A DNA stretch of 28,746 nt from Clostridiales bacterium (lineage in GTDB: Bacteria > Bacillota > Clostridia > Oscillospirales > Acutalibacteraceae). A program made the translations under genes and the position numbers. Below are positions 1 through 6,952 of this stretch, piece by piece. Position 1 is the stretch's first letter. Every line of letters begins with the position of its first letter. The stretch is from NCBI GenBank assembly GCA_022791355.1, contig JAAVYX010000045.1, forward strand, positions 1-28,746. The letters are read 5' to 3'. The notes beneath the pieces were generated by a model. It was given only the letters and a program-made list of their open reading frames with translations, was not told the DNA's origin and did no database searches.

Positions 1-210
1 GTGCGGGCACTGCCCGGTAAGCTGTGTGCTTGTTTTTTCGCAGGTAGAGTTACCGAGCGCAAGAGGCGGCCCCGAGCAGCCGGCCGACAACGTCTGGGTG
101 CGGGCACTGCCCGGTAAGCTGTGTGCTTGCTTTTTCGCAGGTAGAGTTACCGAGCGCAAGAGGCGGCCCCGAGCAGCCGGCCGCCAACGTCTGGGTGCGG
201 GCACTGCCCG
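1..210. repeat. 97-bp tandem repeat upstream of rnfB
   Basis: Two full copies (1-97 and 98-194) and 16 bp of a third (195-210) lie in direct tandem. I see only two differences between the full copies: a T/C in the T-run (near 32/129) and an A/C near 87/184. The period is not a multiple of three, so the array is not a coding repeat. Each unit contains a 13-bp palindrome (CGGGCACTGCCCG), a short AAGC/GCTT hairpin followed by a T-run, and a GGTA/TACC hairpin. The third copy stops in the palindrome, just before the rnfB ribosome-binding site. The array is cut by the window edge, so its true copy number is unknown. Confidence 0.95.
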
Positions 211-234
211 CATGCAAGGAGTGATTGTTTTATT

Positions 235-1026
235 ATGGAAATATTGCTTGCTGTAGGAATTGTGGCCCTCATCGGCCTGATTGCGGGCCTGGGCCTTTCC
301 AGCGCCTCGGCCGCCCTGGCGGTGCCTGTGGATGAAAAGACCGAGTCCCTGCGCGCCGCCCTGCCGGGGGCCAATTGCGGGGCCTGCGGCTTCTCGGGCT
401 GCGACGGCTACGCCGCCGCCCTGGCCGAGGGGAAGGCCGACCCCAACCGCTGCGCGCCCGGCGGCCCGGATACGGCCGCCGCCCTGGCCGACTTGCTGGG
501 CGTGGAGGCCGGCCCCATGAAAAAGAAGGTGGCCATGAACCTCTGTAACGGCAGCAACCGTCATGTTTCGCCTAAATTCGATTACCAAGGTACGCCTTCC
601 TGCGCGGCGGCCAGTATGTTTTTCGCTGGAAACTCTTCCTGCCCTTACGGCTGTCTGGGCTTTGGGGACTGCGTTAAGGTCTGCGAGTACGACGCGATCA
701 AGGTGCTCAACGGGCTGGCCCGCATCGACCCCCTGCGCTGTACGGCCTGCGGGCGATGCATCAAAACCTGTCCCAAGGGGATTCTCGCCCTGCTGCCCGC
801 CGATATGGAGGTTCTGGTCCGCTGCTCCAATAAGGATAAGGGGGCCAAAACCCGTAAGCAGTGCGACGTGGGCTGTATCGGCTGCATGAAGTGTACCAAG
901 GTCTGTCCCACCGGCGCGATCAAGGTTGAGGAAAACCTGGCCCGTATCGACCCGGACACCTGCATCAACTGCGGCGCCTGTGTTGAGACCTGTCCGGTTG
1001 AATGTATCCATACGCTTAGAGTCTGA
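235..1026 (+). CDS. rnfB: Rnf complex ferredoxin subunit RnfB
   Basis: RnfB is the membrane-anchored iron-sulfur subunit of the Rnf complex, which passes electrons between ferredoxin and NAD while pumping ions. The 263-residue product starts with one hydrophobic helix (about residues 3-28). The Fe-S domain follows with C48, C51, C56 and C73. A Cys-rich ferredoxin region then has a C-x3-C-x5-C-x3-C group at 135-149 and CxxCxxCxxxC groups near 168-178, 213-223 and 242-252. This multi-cluster build is typical of Clostridial RnfB. An AAGGAG-like site at 215-222 supports the ATG start. In many Clostridia rnfB ends the rnfCDGEAB operon; the terminator right after the stop fits that, so rnfA probably lies just upstream of the window. 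Confidence 0.93.
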   Translation: MEILLAVGIVALIGLIAGLGLSSASAALAVPVDEKTESLRAALPGANCGACGFSGCDGYAAALAEGKADPNRCAPGGPDTAAALADLLGVEAGPMKKKVAMNLCNGSNRHVSPKFDYQGTPSCAAASMFFAGNSSCPYGCLGFGDCVKVCEYDAIKVLNGLARIDPLRCTACGRCIKTCPKGILALLPADMEVLVRCSNKDKGAKTRKQCDVGCIGCMKCTKVCPTGAIKVEENLARIDPDTCINCGACVETCPVECIHTLRV

Positions 1027-1028
1027 AA

Positions 1029-1059
1029 AAAGGGCGACGGTTTTTAACCGGCGCCCTTT
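1029..1059 (+). terminator. Terminator after rnfB
   Basis: AAAGGGCG (1029-1036) pairs with CGCCCTTT (1052-1059), and an inner CGGTT/AACCG stem closes a TTT loop, with one A/G mismatch between them. It starts 2 bp after the rnfB stop. The following U-tract is poor, so termination strength is uncertain. Confidence 0.7.
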
Positions 1060-1614
1060 CATGTTGTCATGGATACGGACGGGCTGTGCGGCGGCAGTCC
1101 TAGGGCGGAACCATTATAATGGATGTATGATTGGATACCGTATCGGCCGTTCTTTTGATAAAAGTCGTATGGGGATTTCCTGTTTGCCGTATTTCCGAAT
1201 GAAAGCTTACAAATATCCAACGGCCGGTTCTTTCGATCCAAGAGGAAGTTTGATAGATTGCCATAGACAATTTATAAAACTATAAAAACGGCCGTTCAGG
1301 TCGTTGAACCGGTCCTTTTCATGGAAGCATAAGTTTGTCCTCCCCGACCGAATAGGGAGGGAGAAAAGGCTTAAGCAAACTTTCGCAAAGCTAAAGGTAT
1401 AAATAAAAAACGATTTGATTTTATATCCGTTTTTATGGCAGGCAAATGAGACCTGTTTACGGGTTGCCGTGGGTGAGACGCTATAATTTTTTCGATACCC
1501 CTTCCAGAATAAGCCGGTAATAGGCCCTTTTTAGGGCCTGGTAAACCACTAATTTACTAGGGCGGCTTTGCTTGTAAGCGCCTGCCCGCTCCCGCAGACA
1601 GACGCGCAAAAAAT
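1060..1614. other. Long intergenic region with palindromes, no gene
   Basis: No credible coding sequence is seen in this stretch. It holds the perfect palindrome CCATTATAATGG near 1110, repeated GGCCGTTC/GGCCGGTTC words, and a dispersed 27-bp repeat. A CCTCCC/GGGAGG hairpin lies near 1340. AGGCCCT (1522-1528) and AGGGCCT (1533-1539) form a perfect hairpin with a TTTT loop, directly followed by CTGGTAAA/TTTACTAG. The structured 1480-1636 part, which ends in a terminator-like hairpin, could be a small RNA, but no clear promoter for it was found. Confidence 0.5.
1253..1279 (+). repeat. Dispersed 27-bp repeat, copy 1
   Basis: The 27 bp starting ATAGATTGCCATAG match 11520-11546 at 25 of 27 positions. 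Both copies lie in non-coding DNA after a gene end and are on the same strand. Confidence 0.8.
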
Positions 1615-1636
1615 AGCAGCGCAGCCGCTGCTTTTT
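1615..1636. terminator. Terminator-like hairpin upstream of the DUF134 gene
   Basis: AGCAGCG (1615-1621) and CGCTGCT (1626-1632) form a 7-bp stem with a CAGC loop and are followed by a T-run. The A-rich left flank could extend the stem and make it bidirectional. It would shield the next promoter from upstream transcription. Confidence 0.6.
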
Positions 1637-1648
1637 ATTGTCGTATTA

Positions 1649-1677
1649 TTGACATATGCTCATAACTTTGTTATGCT
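1649..1677 (+). promoter_or_regulatory. Promoter of the DUF134 gene with palindromic operator
   Basis: TTGACA (1649-1654), a 17-bp spacer and TATGCT (1672-1677) fit a SigA-type promoter. A perfect inverted repeat, CATAAC-TTT-GTTATG (1661-1675), fills the spacer and overlaps the -10 box. This is a good position for a repressor site, perhaps for self-control by the downstream product. Confidence 0.7.
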
Positions 1678-1704
1678 GTCAATAAAGATAAGGAGGCGGG
1701 GGCC

Positions 1705-2058
1705 ATGGCGAGACCACAGAAATGCCGCTGTATCTGTTCGATTCCCAAAACTACCTGCTTTGAGCCGGCCGGAGGAGCTGCCGAAACCGTAACCGTCGGC
1801 TACGACGAATACGAGGTCTTCCGGCTGCTGGACTATGAACGGTTTTCCCAGCTGCAGTGTGCCGAGCGTATGCGGATATCCCGGGCCACGGTGGCGCGGA
1901 TGTACGAGAATGTGCGGCGCAAGCTGGCCGAGGCCCTGGTGCAGGGTAAGCGAATTGTGATTGCCGGCGGCGACGTGGTAGTCTGTGCGAAAATAAAACC
2001 GGAATGCGCCGGCGCGCCTCACTGCTGTCATCGCCGGAAGGAGACCGGCGGCCCTTGA
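1705..2058 (+). CDS. DUF134 (UPF0251) family putative DNA-binding protein
   Basis: The 117-residue product fits the UPF0251/DUF134 family, small helix-turn-helix proteins of unknown role. The family pattern is visible: an N-terminal MARPxK start, a Cys-containing segment near residues 8-17, a DEYEVFRLLDYE segment, then a helix-turn-helix of the sigma-70 region 4 type (about residues 48-72, with CAERMRISRATVARM) and an ALVQGK-xxx-IAGGD end. The ATG follows an AGGAGG site. The gene stands alone behind its own promoter. In Clostridia such genes often sit near iron or metal-cofactor genes; here the next genes encode Fe-S and metal-chelate import proteins. A regulatory role is inference from the fold. 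Confidence 0.85.
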   Translation: MARPQKCRCICSIPKTTCFEPAGGAAETVTVGYDEYEVFRLLDYERFSQLQCAERMRISRATVARMYENVRRKLAEALVQGKRIVIAGGDVVVCAKIKPECAGAPHCCHRRKETGGP

Positions 2059-2491
2059 CTCTATAGTTGGTTTTAAAGCCAAAAAGTTGCTTATATGATC
2101 GTTCGGGGCATCGATTCCCTAGCGAAATATACGTAGAGCGTATACGTTTGCGAAGCCCTCTAGGGCCTTGCATGCTTACCTCCGGGTCTGGGTAGCGCAG
2201 GGAGGCAATAATGATTCGCCATGCTGGGCCGCGCGAAACGATACATCGTTTTGACCTTTTAAAACGCGCTCTAGGCTCTGTTTTAAAACGCCGAAAAATC
2301 GTCTTTTTGCCCATAAACAGGCGCTTGCAGCGTCCGAAATCCTCGAAAGGCGAAAGCCTTTATTGCAGTTTCGTCCTTGCAATCACCTGCCCCTGAACAA
2401 AAATCCGGCATTTCGACCGTTTTAAAACAGAGTCTAGATAGCAGGGCGGATTTTCTCCAATCGTATTTTATTAAGTGAAGGAGCGGAAGAT
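2059..2491. other. Intergenic region carrying a MITE-like element
   Basis: No gene is visible. The 2059-2270 part holds short inverted words (for example around 2128-2148 and a CCTCC/GGAGG pair near 2178-2206) but nothing I can name. The MITE-like element fills 2271-2437. The last 54 bp contain only the AAGGAG ribosome-binding site (about 2478) of the next gene; no consensus promoter was recognised. Confidence 0.5.
2271..2437 (+). mobile_element. 167-bp MITE-like element with 20-bp terminal inverted repeats
   Basis: The ends are CTAGGCTCTGTTTTAAAACG (2271-2290) and CGTTTTAAAACAGAGTCTAG (2418-2437), which are inverted copies with one mismatch. There is no coding capacity. A diverged copy of nearly the same length lies in the opposite orientation at 6565-6730. 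Both ends finish in CTAG, so the outermost 4 bp may be a duplicated target site rather than part of the element. The mobilising transposase is not in the window. Confidence 0.82.
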
Positions 2492-5074
2492 ATGAAGGTA
2501 CTGATTATCGGCGGCGTGGCCGCGGGCACCAAGACGGCGGCCAAGCTCAAACGAGTGGACCGGGACATGGATGTGACCGTCATCACCAAGGACCGGGATA
2601 TATCCTACGCGGGCTGCGGCCTGCCTTATTATGTGGGCGGCCTGATCGAGGACCGGGACGAACTGATTGTCAATACCCCGGAAAAGTATGCGGCCCTCAC
2701 CGGCGTGCGTGTGCTGGTGGGCCGGGAGGCCGTGGCGCTGGACAGCGGCGCCAAGAAGGTGACCGCCCGGAATCTGCATACGGGGGAAACCGAAAGCTAT
2801 ACATACGACCGGCTGGTCATCGCTGCCGGGGCCTCCTCCATCCTGCCGAAAATGGAGGGGAGCGGCCTTGCCGGGGTCTTTACCATGCGCACCCCTGCGG
2901 ACGCGGTGGCGATACGGGCCTATGCGGCGGCCGAAAACGTAAAGAAGGCCGTTGTGGTAGGCGGCGGCTTTATCGGTCTGGAGGTGGCCGAGAACCTGCG
3001 GGCCCAGGGCGTATCGGTTACGGTGGCCGACGCGGCCGGCCAAATCCTCCCCGGGGTATTGGATCCCGAAATGGCCGGCTATGTGAAAAGGCACCTGATG
3101 GGTAAGGGCATCCGGGTTCTGACCGGGGTCAAGGTCTCCCGCATCGAGGGAGAGACGGCGGCGCAGGCGGTGCAGACCGACGGGGGGCGGCTGCCCGCCC
3201 AGATGGTGATTTTATCGGTGGGCATCCGGCCCAATACGGATTTTCTGGCCGGCAGCGGCCTTGCCATGGATAGAGGCCGGATCGTCACCGGCCAGCGGCT
3301 GGAGACCAATCTCCCCGACGTATACGCCGCCGGGGACTGCGCGCTGGTGACAAACCGGCTGACCGGCCGGCCCCAGTGGTCTCCCATGGGCTCCTCGGCC
3401 AATCTGGAGGGCCGGACCCTGGCCCAGCTGCTGGGCGGGGCGGATAAGGTTTATCCCGGCGTGCTGGGCACCGGTGTGGTCAAGCTCCCCGGCCTCAATT
3501 GCGGCCGGACCGGCCTGACCGAGGCGGCGGCCAGAGAAGCGGGCTATCAGGTGGAGACCGTCCTGGCCGTCACCGACGACAAGGCCCATTATTACCCCGA
3601 CTCGGGCTTTTTTATCACCAAGCTGATTGCCGACAAGGCCGATCATAGACTGTTGGGCGTGCAGGTGCTGGGCCCCGGCGCGGTGGATAAGATGGTGGAT
3701 ATCGCCGTCACCGGCCTAAACATGGGCGCTGCGCTGGAGGACTTTGAGAACGCCGATTACGCCTATGCGCCGCCCTTCTCCACCGCCATCCATCCCTTTG
3801 TGCAGGCGGTCTACATCCTGCTCAATAAGCTTTGCGGCGACATGGTCAGCATGACCCCGGCGGAATACGCCGCCGGCGCGGCCGAGGGCTACACCGTGGT
3901 GGACGCGGGCAGCGCCCCCTCCATCCGGGGGGCGGTCTTTGTGGACCTGACCAAGGTAAACGGGCCGGTGGAGGGTCTGGCCCTCGATCAAAAGCTGCTG
4001 CTGGTCTGCAACCGGGGCAAGCGGGCCTACTTTTTACAGAACCGGCTGCGGCACTACGGTTATACCAACACGATGGTGCTGGAGGGGGCGACCTCCTTTA
4101 ACGATGTGCGTGTGCAGACCCCCGGCGCGGCGGTTTCGGCTGCGGATATCGCCCGGGTCAAGGCCCTGGGCTTTCTCTTCGACAAGCGGACGGCCGACCG
4201 GTTCAACGGACGGGTCATCACCCGCAACGGCAAGATAACGGCCGAGGAGAGCAGAGCCATCACCGAGGCGGCCGAGCTGTACGGCAGCGGGGAGATTACC
4301 ATGACCTCCCGTCTGACCCTGGAAATCCAGGGCGTACCCTACGACAACATCGAGCCCCTGCGGGAATATCTGCGGCAGGCCGGTCTGGAGACCGGCGGCA
4401 CCGGCTCCAAGGTCCGCCCGGTGGTCTCCTGCAAGGGAACCACCTGCCAGTACGGCCTGATCGATACCTTTGCCTTATCCGAAAAAATCCACGAGCGATT
4501 TTTCCATGGCTTCAGCCAGGTAAAGCTCCCTCATAAGTTTAAAATCGCGGTGGGGGGCTGTCCCAACAACTGCGTAAAGCCCGATCTCAACGACCTGGGG
4601 ATCGTCGGCCAGCGGCGGCCCGAGACAGAGCTTTCCAAGTGCCGGGGCTGCAAGGTCTGCCAGATTGAGAAGGTTTGTCCCATAGGGGCGGCGACCTTGG
4701 AGGAAGGCCGACTGGTTGTAGACGGAGACGCCTGCAACCGCTGCGGCCGGTGCGTTGGCAAGTGCCCCTTCGGGGCGGTGCAGGACTCTACCTATGGATA
4801 CCGTATTTACATCGGCGGCCGGTGGGGGAAAAAGGTGGCCCAGGGCCTTCCTTTAAGCAAGCTGTTTACCGATGAGGCCGAGGTGCTGGACGTGGTGGAA
4901 AAGGCCATCCTTTTGTTCCGGGAGCAAGGCGTCACCGGCGAGCGGTTCGCTGATACGGTGGCCCGGCTGGGCTTTGAAAACGTGGAGGCCCAGCTGCTTT
5001 CCGACGGGCTTTTAGAGCGCAAGGCCGAAAATCTGAAGGCTGAAAAGCATATGAAAGGCGGCGCTACATGTTAG
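2492..5074 (+). CDS. CoA-disulfide reductase-rhodanese-siroheme sulfite reductase-ferredoxin fusion
   Basis: The 860-residue protein carries four modules. Residues 1-445 are an FAD/NAD(P)-dependent CoA-disulfide (or NAD(P)H:polysulfide) reductase, with an N-terminal GGVAAGTK FAD loop, redox C42 in YAGCGLPYY, and a second GGGFIGLE nucleotide loop near 157. Residues about 450-545 are a rhodanese domain with catalytic C506 in VCNRGKRAY. From about 560, the protein resembles the AsrC class of sulfite reductases: a ferredoxin-like half-domain, then siroheme/4Fe-4S cysteines C647, C652, C690 and C694. Inserted after this are two 4Fe-4S sites, C717/C720/C723/C729 and C748/C751/C754/C758. CoADR-rhodanese fusions act on CoA persulfides and polysulfides; siroheme domains reduce sulfite or nitrite. 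The joint reaction is inferred, probably NAD(P)H-driven reduction of an oxidised sulfur compound. The protein has no signal peptide and is cytoplasmic. Confidence 0.87.
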   Translation: MKVLIIGGVAAGTKTAAKLKRVDRDMDVTVITKDRDISYAGCGLPYYVGGLIEDRDELIVNTPEKYAALTGVRVLVGREAVALDSGAKKVTARNLHTGETESYTYDRLVIAAGASSILPKMEGSGLAGVFTMRTPADAVAIRAYAAAENVKKAVVVGGGFIGLEVAENLRAQGVSVTVADAAGQILPGVLDPEMAGYVKRHLMGKGIRVLTGVKVSRIEGETAAQAVQTDGGRLPAQMVILSVGIRPNTDFLAGSGLAMDRGRIVTGQRLETNLPDVYAAGDCALVTNRLTGRPQWSPMGSSANLEGRTLAQLLGGADKVYPGVLGTGVVKLPGLNCGRTGLTEAAAREAGYQVETVLAVTDDKAHYYPDSGFFITKLIADKADHRLLGVQVLGPGAVDKMVDIAVTGLNMGAALEDFENADYAYAPPFSTAIHPFVQAVYILLNKLCGDMVSMTPAEYAAGAAEGYTVVDAGSAPSIRGAVFVDLTKVNGPVEGLALDQKLLLVCNRGKRAYFLQNRLRHYGYTNTMVLEGATSFNDVRVQTPGAAVSAADIARVKALGFLFDKRTADRFNGRVITRNGKITAEESRAITEAAELYGSGEITMTSRLTLEIQGVPYDNIEPLREYLRQAGLETGGTGSKVRPVVSCKGTTCQYGLIDTFALSEKIHERFFHGFSQVKLPHKFKIAVGGCPNNCVKPDLNDLGIVGQRRPETELSKCRGCKVCQIEKVCPIGAATLEEGRLVVDGDACNRCGRCVGKCPFGAVQDSTYGYRIYIGGRWGKKVAQGLPLSKLFTDEAEVLDVVEKAILLFREQGVTGERFADTVARLGFENVEAQLLSDGLLERKAENLKAEKHMKGGATC

Positions 5075-6156
5075 AAAACCCGATGGGGCGGGCGGCGTCC
5101 GGCCTTCGGGGCCGCTGCTTGAAGGGCTTCTGCCGTTGGGGCCACTACTGCAAGGAACGTTGCTGGAAGGATCTCTGCCAGTGGGGCCGCTGCTTCAAAG
5201 ACGGTTACTTCAAGCGCCTCTGCCTGCTGTGTCTCTGCCTGCTGACCGCCGGCCTTTCGGCCTGCGCCGGGGAGAAGGGCGGGGAAGGGGGCCCGTCCGG
5301 CCAACCCTACTATTCCTTTACCGACGATGGGGGCCGCCAAATCGTCTTGCAGGAGAAGCCCCAAAAGACGGCCGTCCTCTTTTCCTCCTTTGCCGACGTT
5401 TGGAAAACGGCCGGCGGCGAGATCGCCGTGACGGTGGGGGAGAGCGTGGAGCGGGGCTTTGCCGGAGAACAGGCCCTGCTGGTGGACGCCGGCGCGGGCA
5501 AGACCATCAACAACGAGCTTTTGCTGGAAAGCGCGCCGGATTTTATCATCTGTTCGGCCGACCTGGAGGAGCAGGTAGGGTCCGCGGAGCTGATGAACCA
5601 GGCGGGTATTCCGGCGGCGGTTTTCCATGTGGAGCAGTTTTCCGACTATCTGCGCATGCTGAAAATATGCACCGATATCACCGGGAATCTGGAGGCCTAC
5701 GAGACCTGCGGCTTGCAGGTGCAAAGCCAGATAGACGAGGCGCTGGCTTCGGCTCGGCAGCGTCAGGGGCTGGAAAAGAAGGAGATTCTTTTTATCCGGG
5801 CCGGTTCCGGGTACAGCGCCACCAAGGCCAAAACGGCGGCGGACAATTTCGTCTGCATGATGCTAAAGGAGCTGGGAACCTACAATATTGCGGAAAAAGC
5901 GCCGGTGCTGTTGGACGGCTTGAGCTTTGAGGAGGTGCTGTCCAGCCAGCCCGACTACATATTTCTCTCCACTATGGGCAGCGAGGAGGCGGCCCGGGCC
6001 TATATGGACGGGGTGCTGGCCCAAGAGAGCTGGCAGGGGCTGGAGGCGGTGCGGCAGGGGGCCTACGCCTATCTGCCCAAGGAGCTTTTCCAGTATAAGC
6101 CCAACGCCCGTTGGGCCGAGGCCTATCGGTATTTGATCGATTTACTGTATCCTTAA
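5068..6156 (+). CDS. FecB/BtuF-type ABC importer substrate-binding lipoprotein with Cys-rich leader
   Basis: This is a 362-residue extracytoplasmic binding protein of the iron-siderophore/heme/cobalamin family. The mature part opens with a typical FTDDGGRQIVL segment and runs through two lobes. A lipobox ends at C66 (LSAC), after the hydrophobic run 51-63. The ATG overlaps the upstream fusion gene by 7 bp, which implies translational coupling; the only weak ribosome site is GAAAGG. The first 50 residues are unusual: 15-residue repeats rich in Cys, Trp, Lys and Gly, with C17, C22, C28, C32, C37 and C42, run straight into the signal-peptide core. No later in-frame ATG exists, so this extension is either translated or hides a rare start. 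The permease and ATPase follow about 800 bp later. The substrate cannot be told from sequence. Confidence 0.88.
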   Translation: MLENPMGRAASGLRGRCLKGFCRWGHYCKERCWKDLCQWGRCFKDGYFKRLCLLCLCLLTAGLSACAGEKGGEGGPSGQPYYSFTDDGGRQIVLQEKPQKTAVLFSSFADVWKTAGGEIAVTVGESVERGFAGEQALLVDAGAGKTINNELLLESAPDFIICSADLEEQVGSAELMNQAGIPAAVFHVEQFSDYLRMLKICTDITGNLEAYETCGLQVQSQIDEALASARQRQGLEKKEILFIRAGSGYSATKAKTAADNFVCMMLKELGTYNIAEKAPVLLDGLSFEEVLSSQPDYIFLSTMGSEEAARAYMDGVLAQESWQGLEAVRQGAYAYLPKELFQYKPNARWAEAYRYLIDLLYP

Positions 6157-6294
6157 AGCCGCAAGAGAGTATGGGCGGTTCATTTCATGTTACATTTATC
6201 AAGCAGCGTTATCGTACTGTCATCTTTTGCCCATCAACTATAAGTATAAGCCGCTTGTAAATAAGTTATCGTTTTGCTCCTACTACCGGCAATC

Positions 6295-6880
6295 AGTGAA
6301 ACGTACCCGGCTAAGCGCAGATTTGTGCCGGCCTGCGCCAACGGGAGGCAATCGGAGGCGGCGCAAGCCCTGGAGGCGGCTTATAGATCAGGTCCTTTTT
6401 ATATCCCGCCGGGTTCCTGAGAGGCTCCTTAGTACCTGCCCGAAAGCAGGAACGACTTTCGGGCTTCCCGGCTAAAAGAGAGGCGCCGCTTGTTGCATAC
6501 CTCCCAATTCCGTCTGCGGCGGGGATCAACAGGGGTAAGCCCCCCAATCGGAAGGGTGCAAGCCCTAGAGCGTGTTAAAAACCGGAGAAAAGTCGAAATT
6601 TTATACAGAAACAGGTAATGGCAAGGACGAAACACCAATAATGGCTTTCGCCTTTGGCGGATTTCCGACCCTGCAAGCGCCTGTTTATGGGCATGAAGAC
6701 CTTTTTTCGGCGTTTTCATACATTCTTTAGAGACGGCCGCGCCTTTCTCCCCCCCTTTTTTTTCGGTTTGCTGCTTAAAAAGGGAGGCGTCTAGAGGCGC
6801 AGGCGCTGGTAGATTCGGAAATGGAGGAATAAGAAAGGGACGCTTGGCGCGAACCCTTTCTCCTAGCTAAAAAAGATAAA
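6295..6880 (+). repeat. ~420-bp interspersed repeat A, copy 1, interrupted by a MITE-like element
   Basis: The copy starts with AGTGAAACGTACCCGGCTAA (6295-6314), identical to 27021-27040. Further shared blocks keep the same order: a GCGCCAACGGGAG segment (from 6335), a hairpin GCCCGAAAG/CTTTCGGGC with a 9-nt loop (about 6429-6455), a GCATACCTC block (from 6495), a GCGCAGGCGCTGG block (near 6800), and a TGGCGCGAA end motif near 6845 followed by a CTAAAAAAG tail. Subtracting the 166-bp element at 6565-6730 leaves about 420 bp, the length of copy 2. With 6157-6294, where I see nothing identifiable, it fills the gap between the binding-protein and permease genes. Confidence 0.8.
6565..6730 (-). 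mobile_element. Degraded inverted copy of the MITE-like element
   Basis: The reverse complement aligns end to end with 2271-2437 (166 versus 167 bp), roughly three quarters identical by eye. A conserved core reads CCCATAAACAGGCGCTTGCA on the minus strand. The terminal inverted repeats are eroded: CTAGAGCGTGTTAAAAACCGG on the left against CGTTTTCATACATTCTTTAG on the right. It lies inside repeat A, so it probably inserted there after that repeat was in place. Confidence 0.72.
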
Positions 6881-6952
6881 GCCATAAGCTCCGCCCCCCC
6901 ACGCCCAATAAATAATATACGCAAAGCCGTATAGCGAAAGGATTCCTGTCCC

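Noticed and set aside
20..150. Spliceosomal-intron look of the 97-bp repeat (GGTAAG followed by TTTTTTCGCAG).
   Set aside because: Bacterial context; the resemblance is chance within a tandem non-coding repeat, and no exon reading frame is preserved.
1..210. CRISPR array.
   Set aside because: The 97-bp units are directly adjacent without unique spacers, are too long for CRISPR repeats, and have no cas genes nearby.
6295..6600. A riboswitch in repeat A controlling the importer permease (cobalamin, TPP or T-box).
   Set aside because: Short words such as GGGTGCAAGCCC are suggestive, but no complete consensus core of these classes is present, and the other copy lies before an unrelated pseudouridine synthase gene.
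6295..6880. Group II intron remnant.
   Set aside because: No domain V stem, no GUGYG start and no reverse transcriptase frame could be found in either copy.
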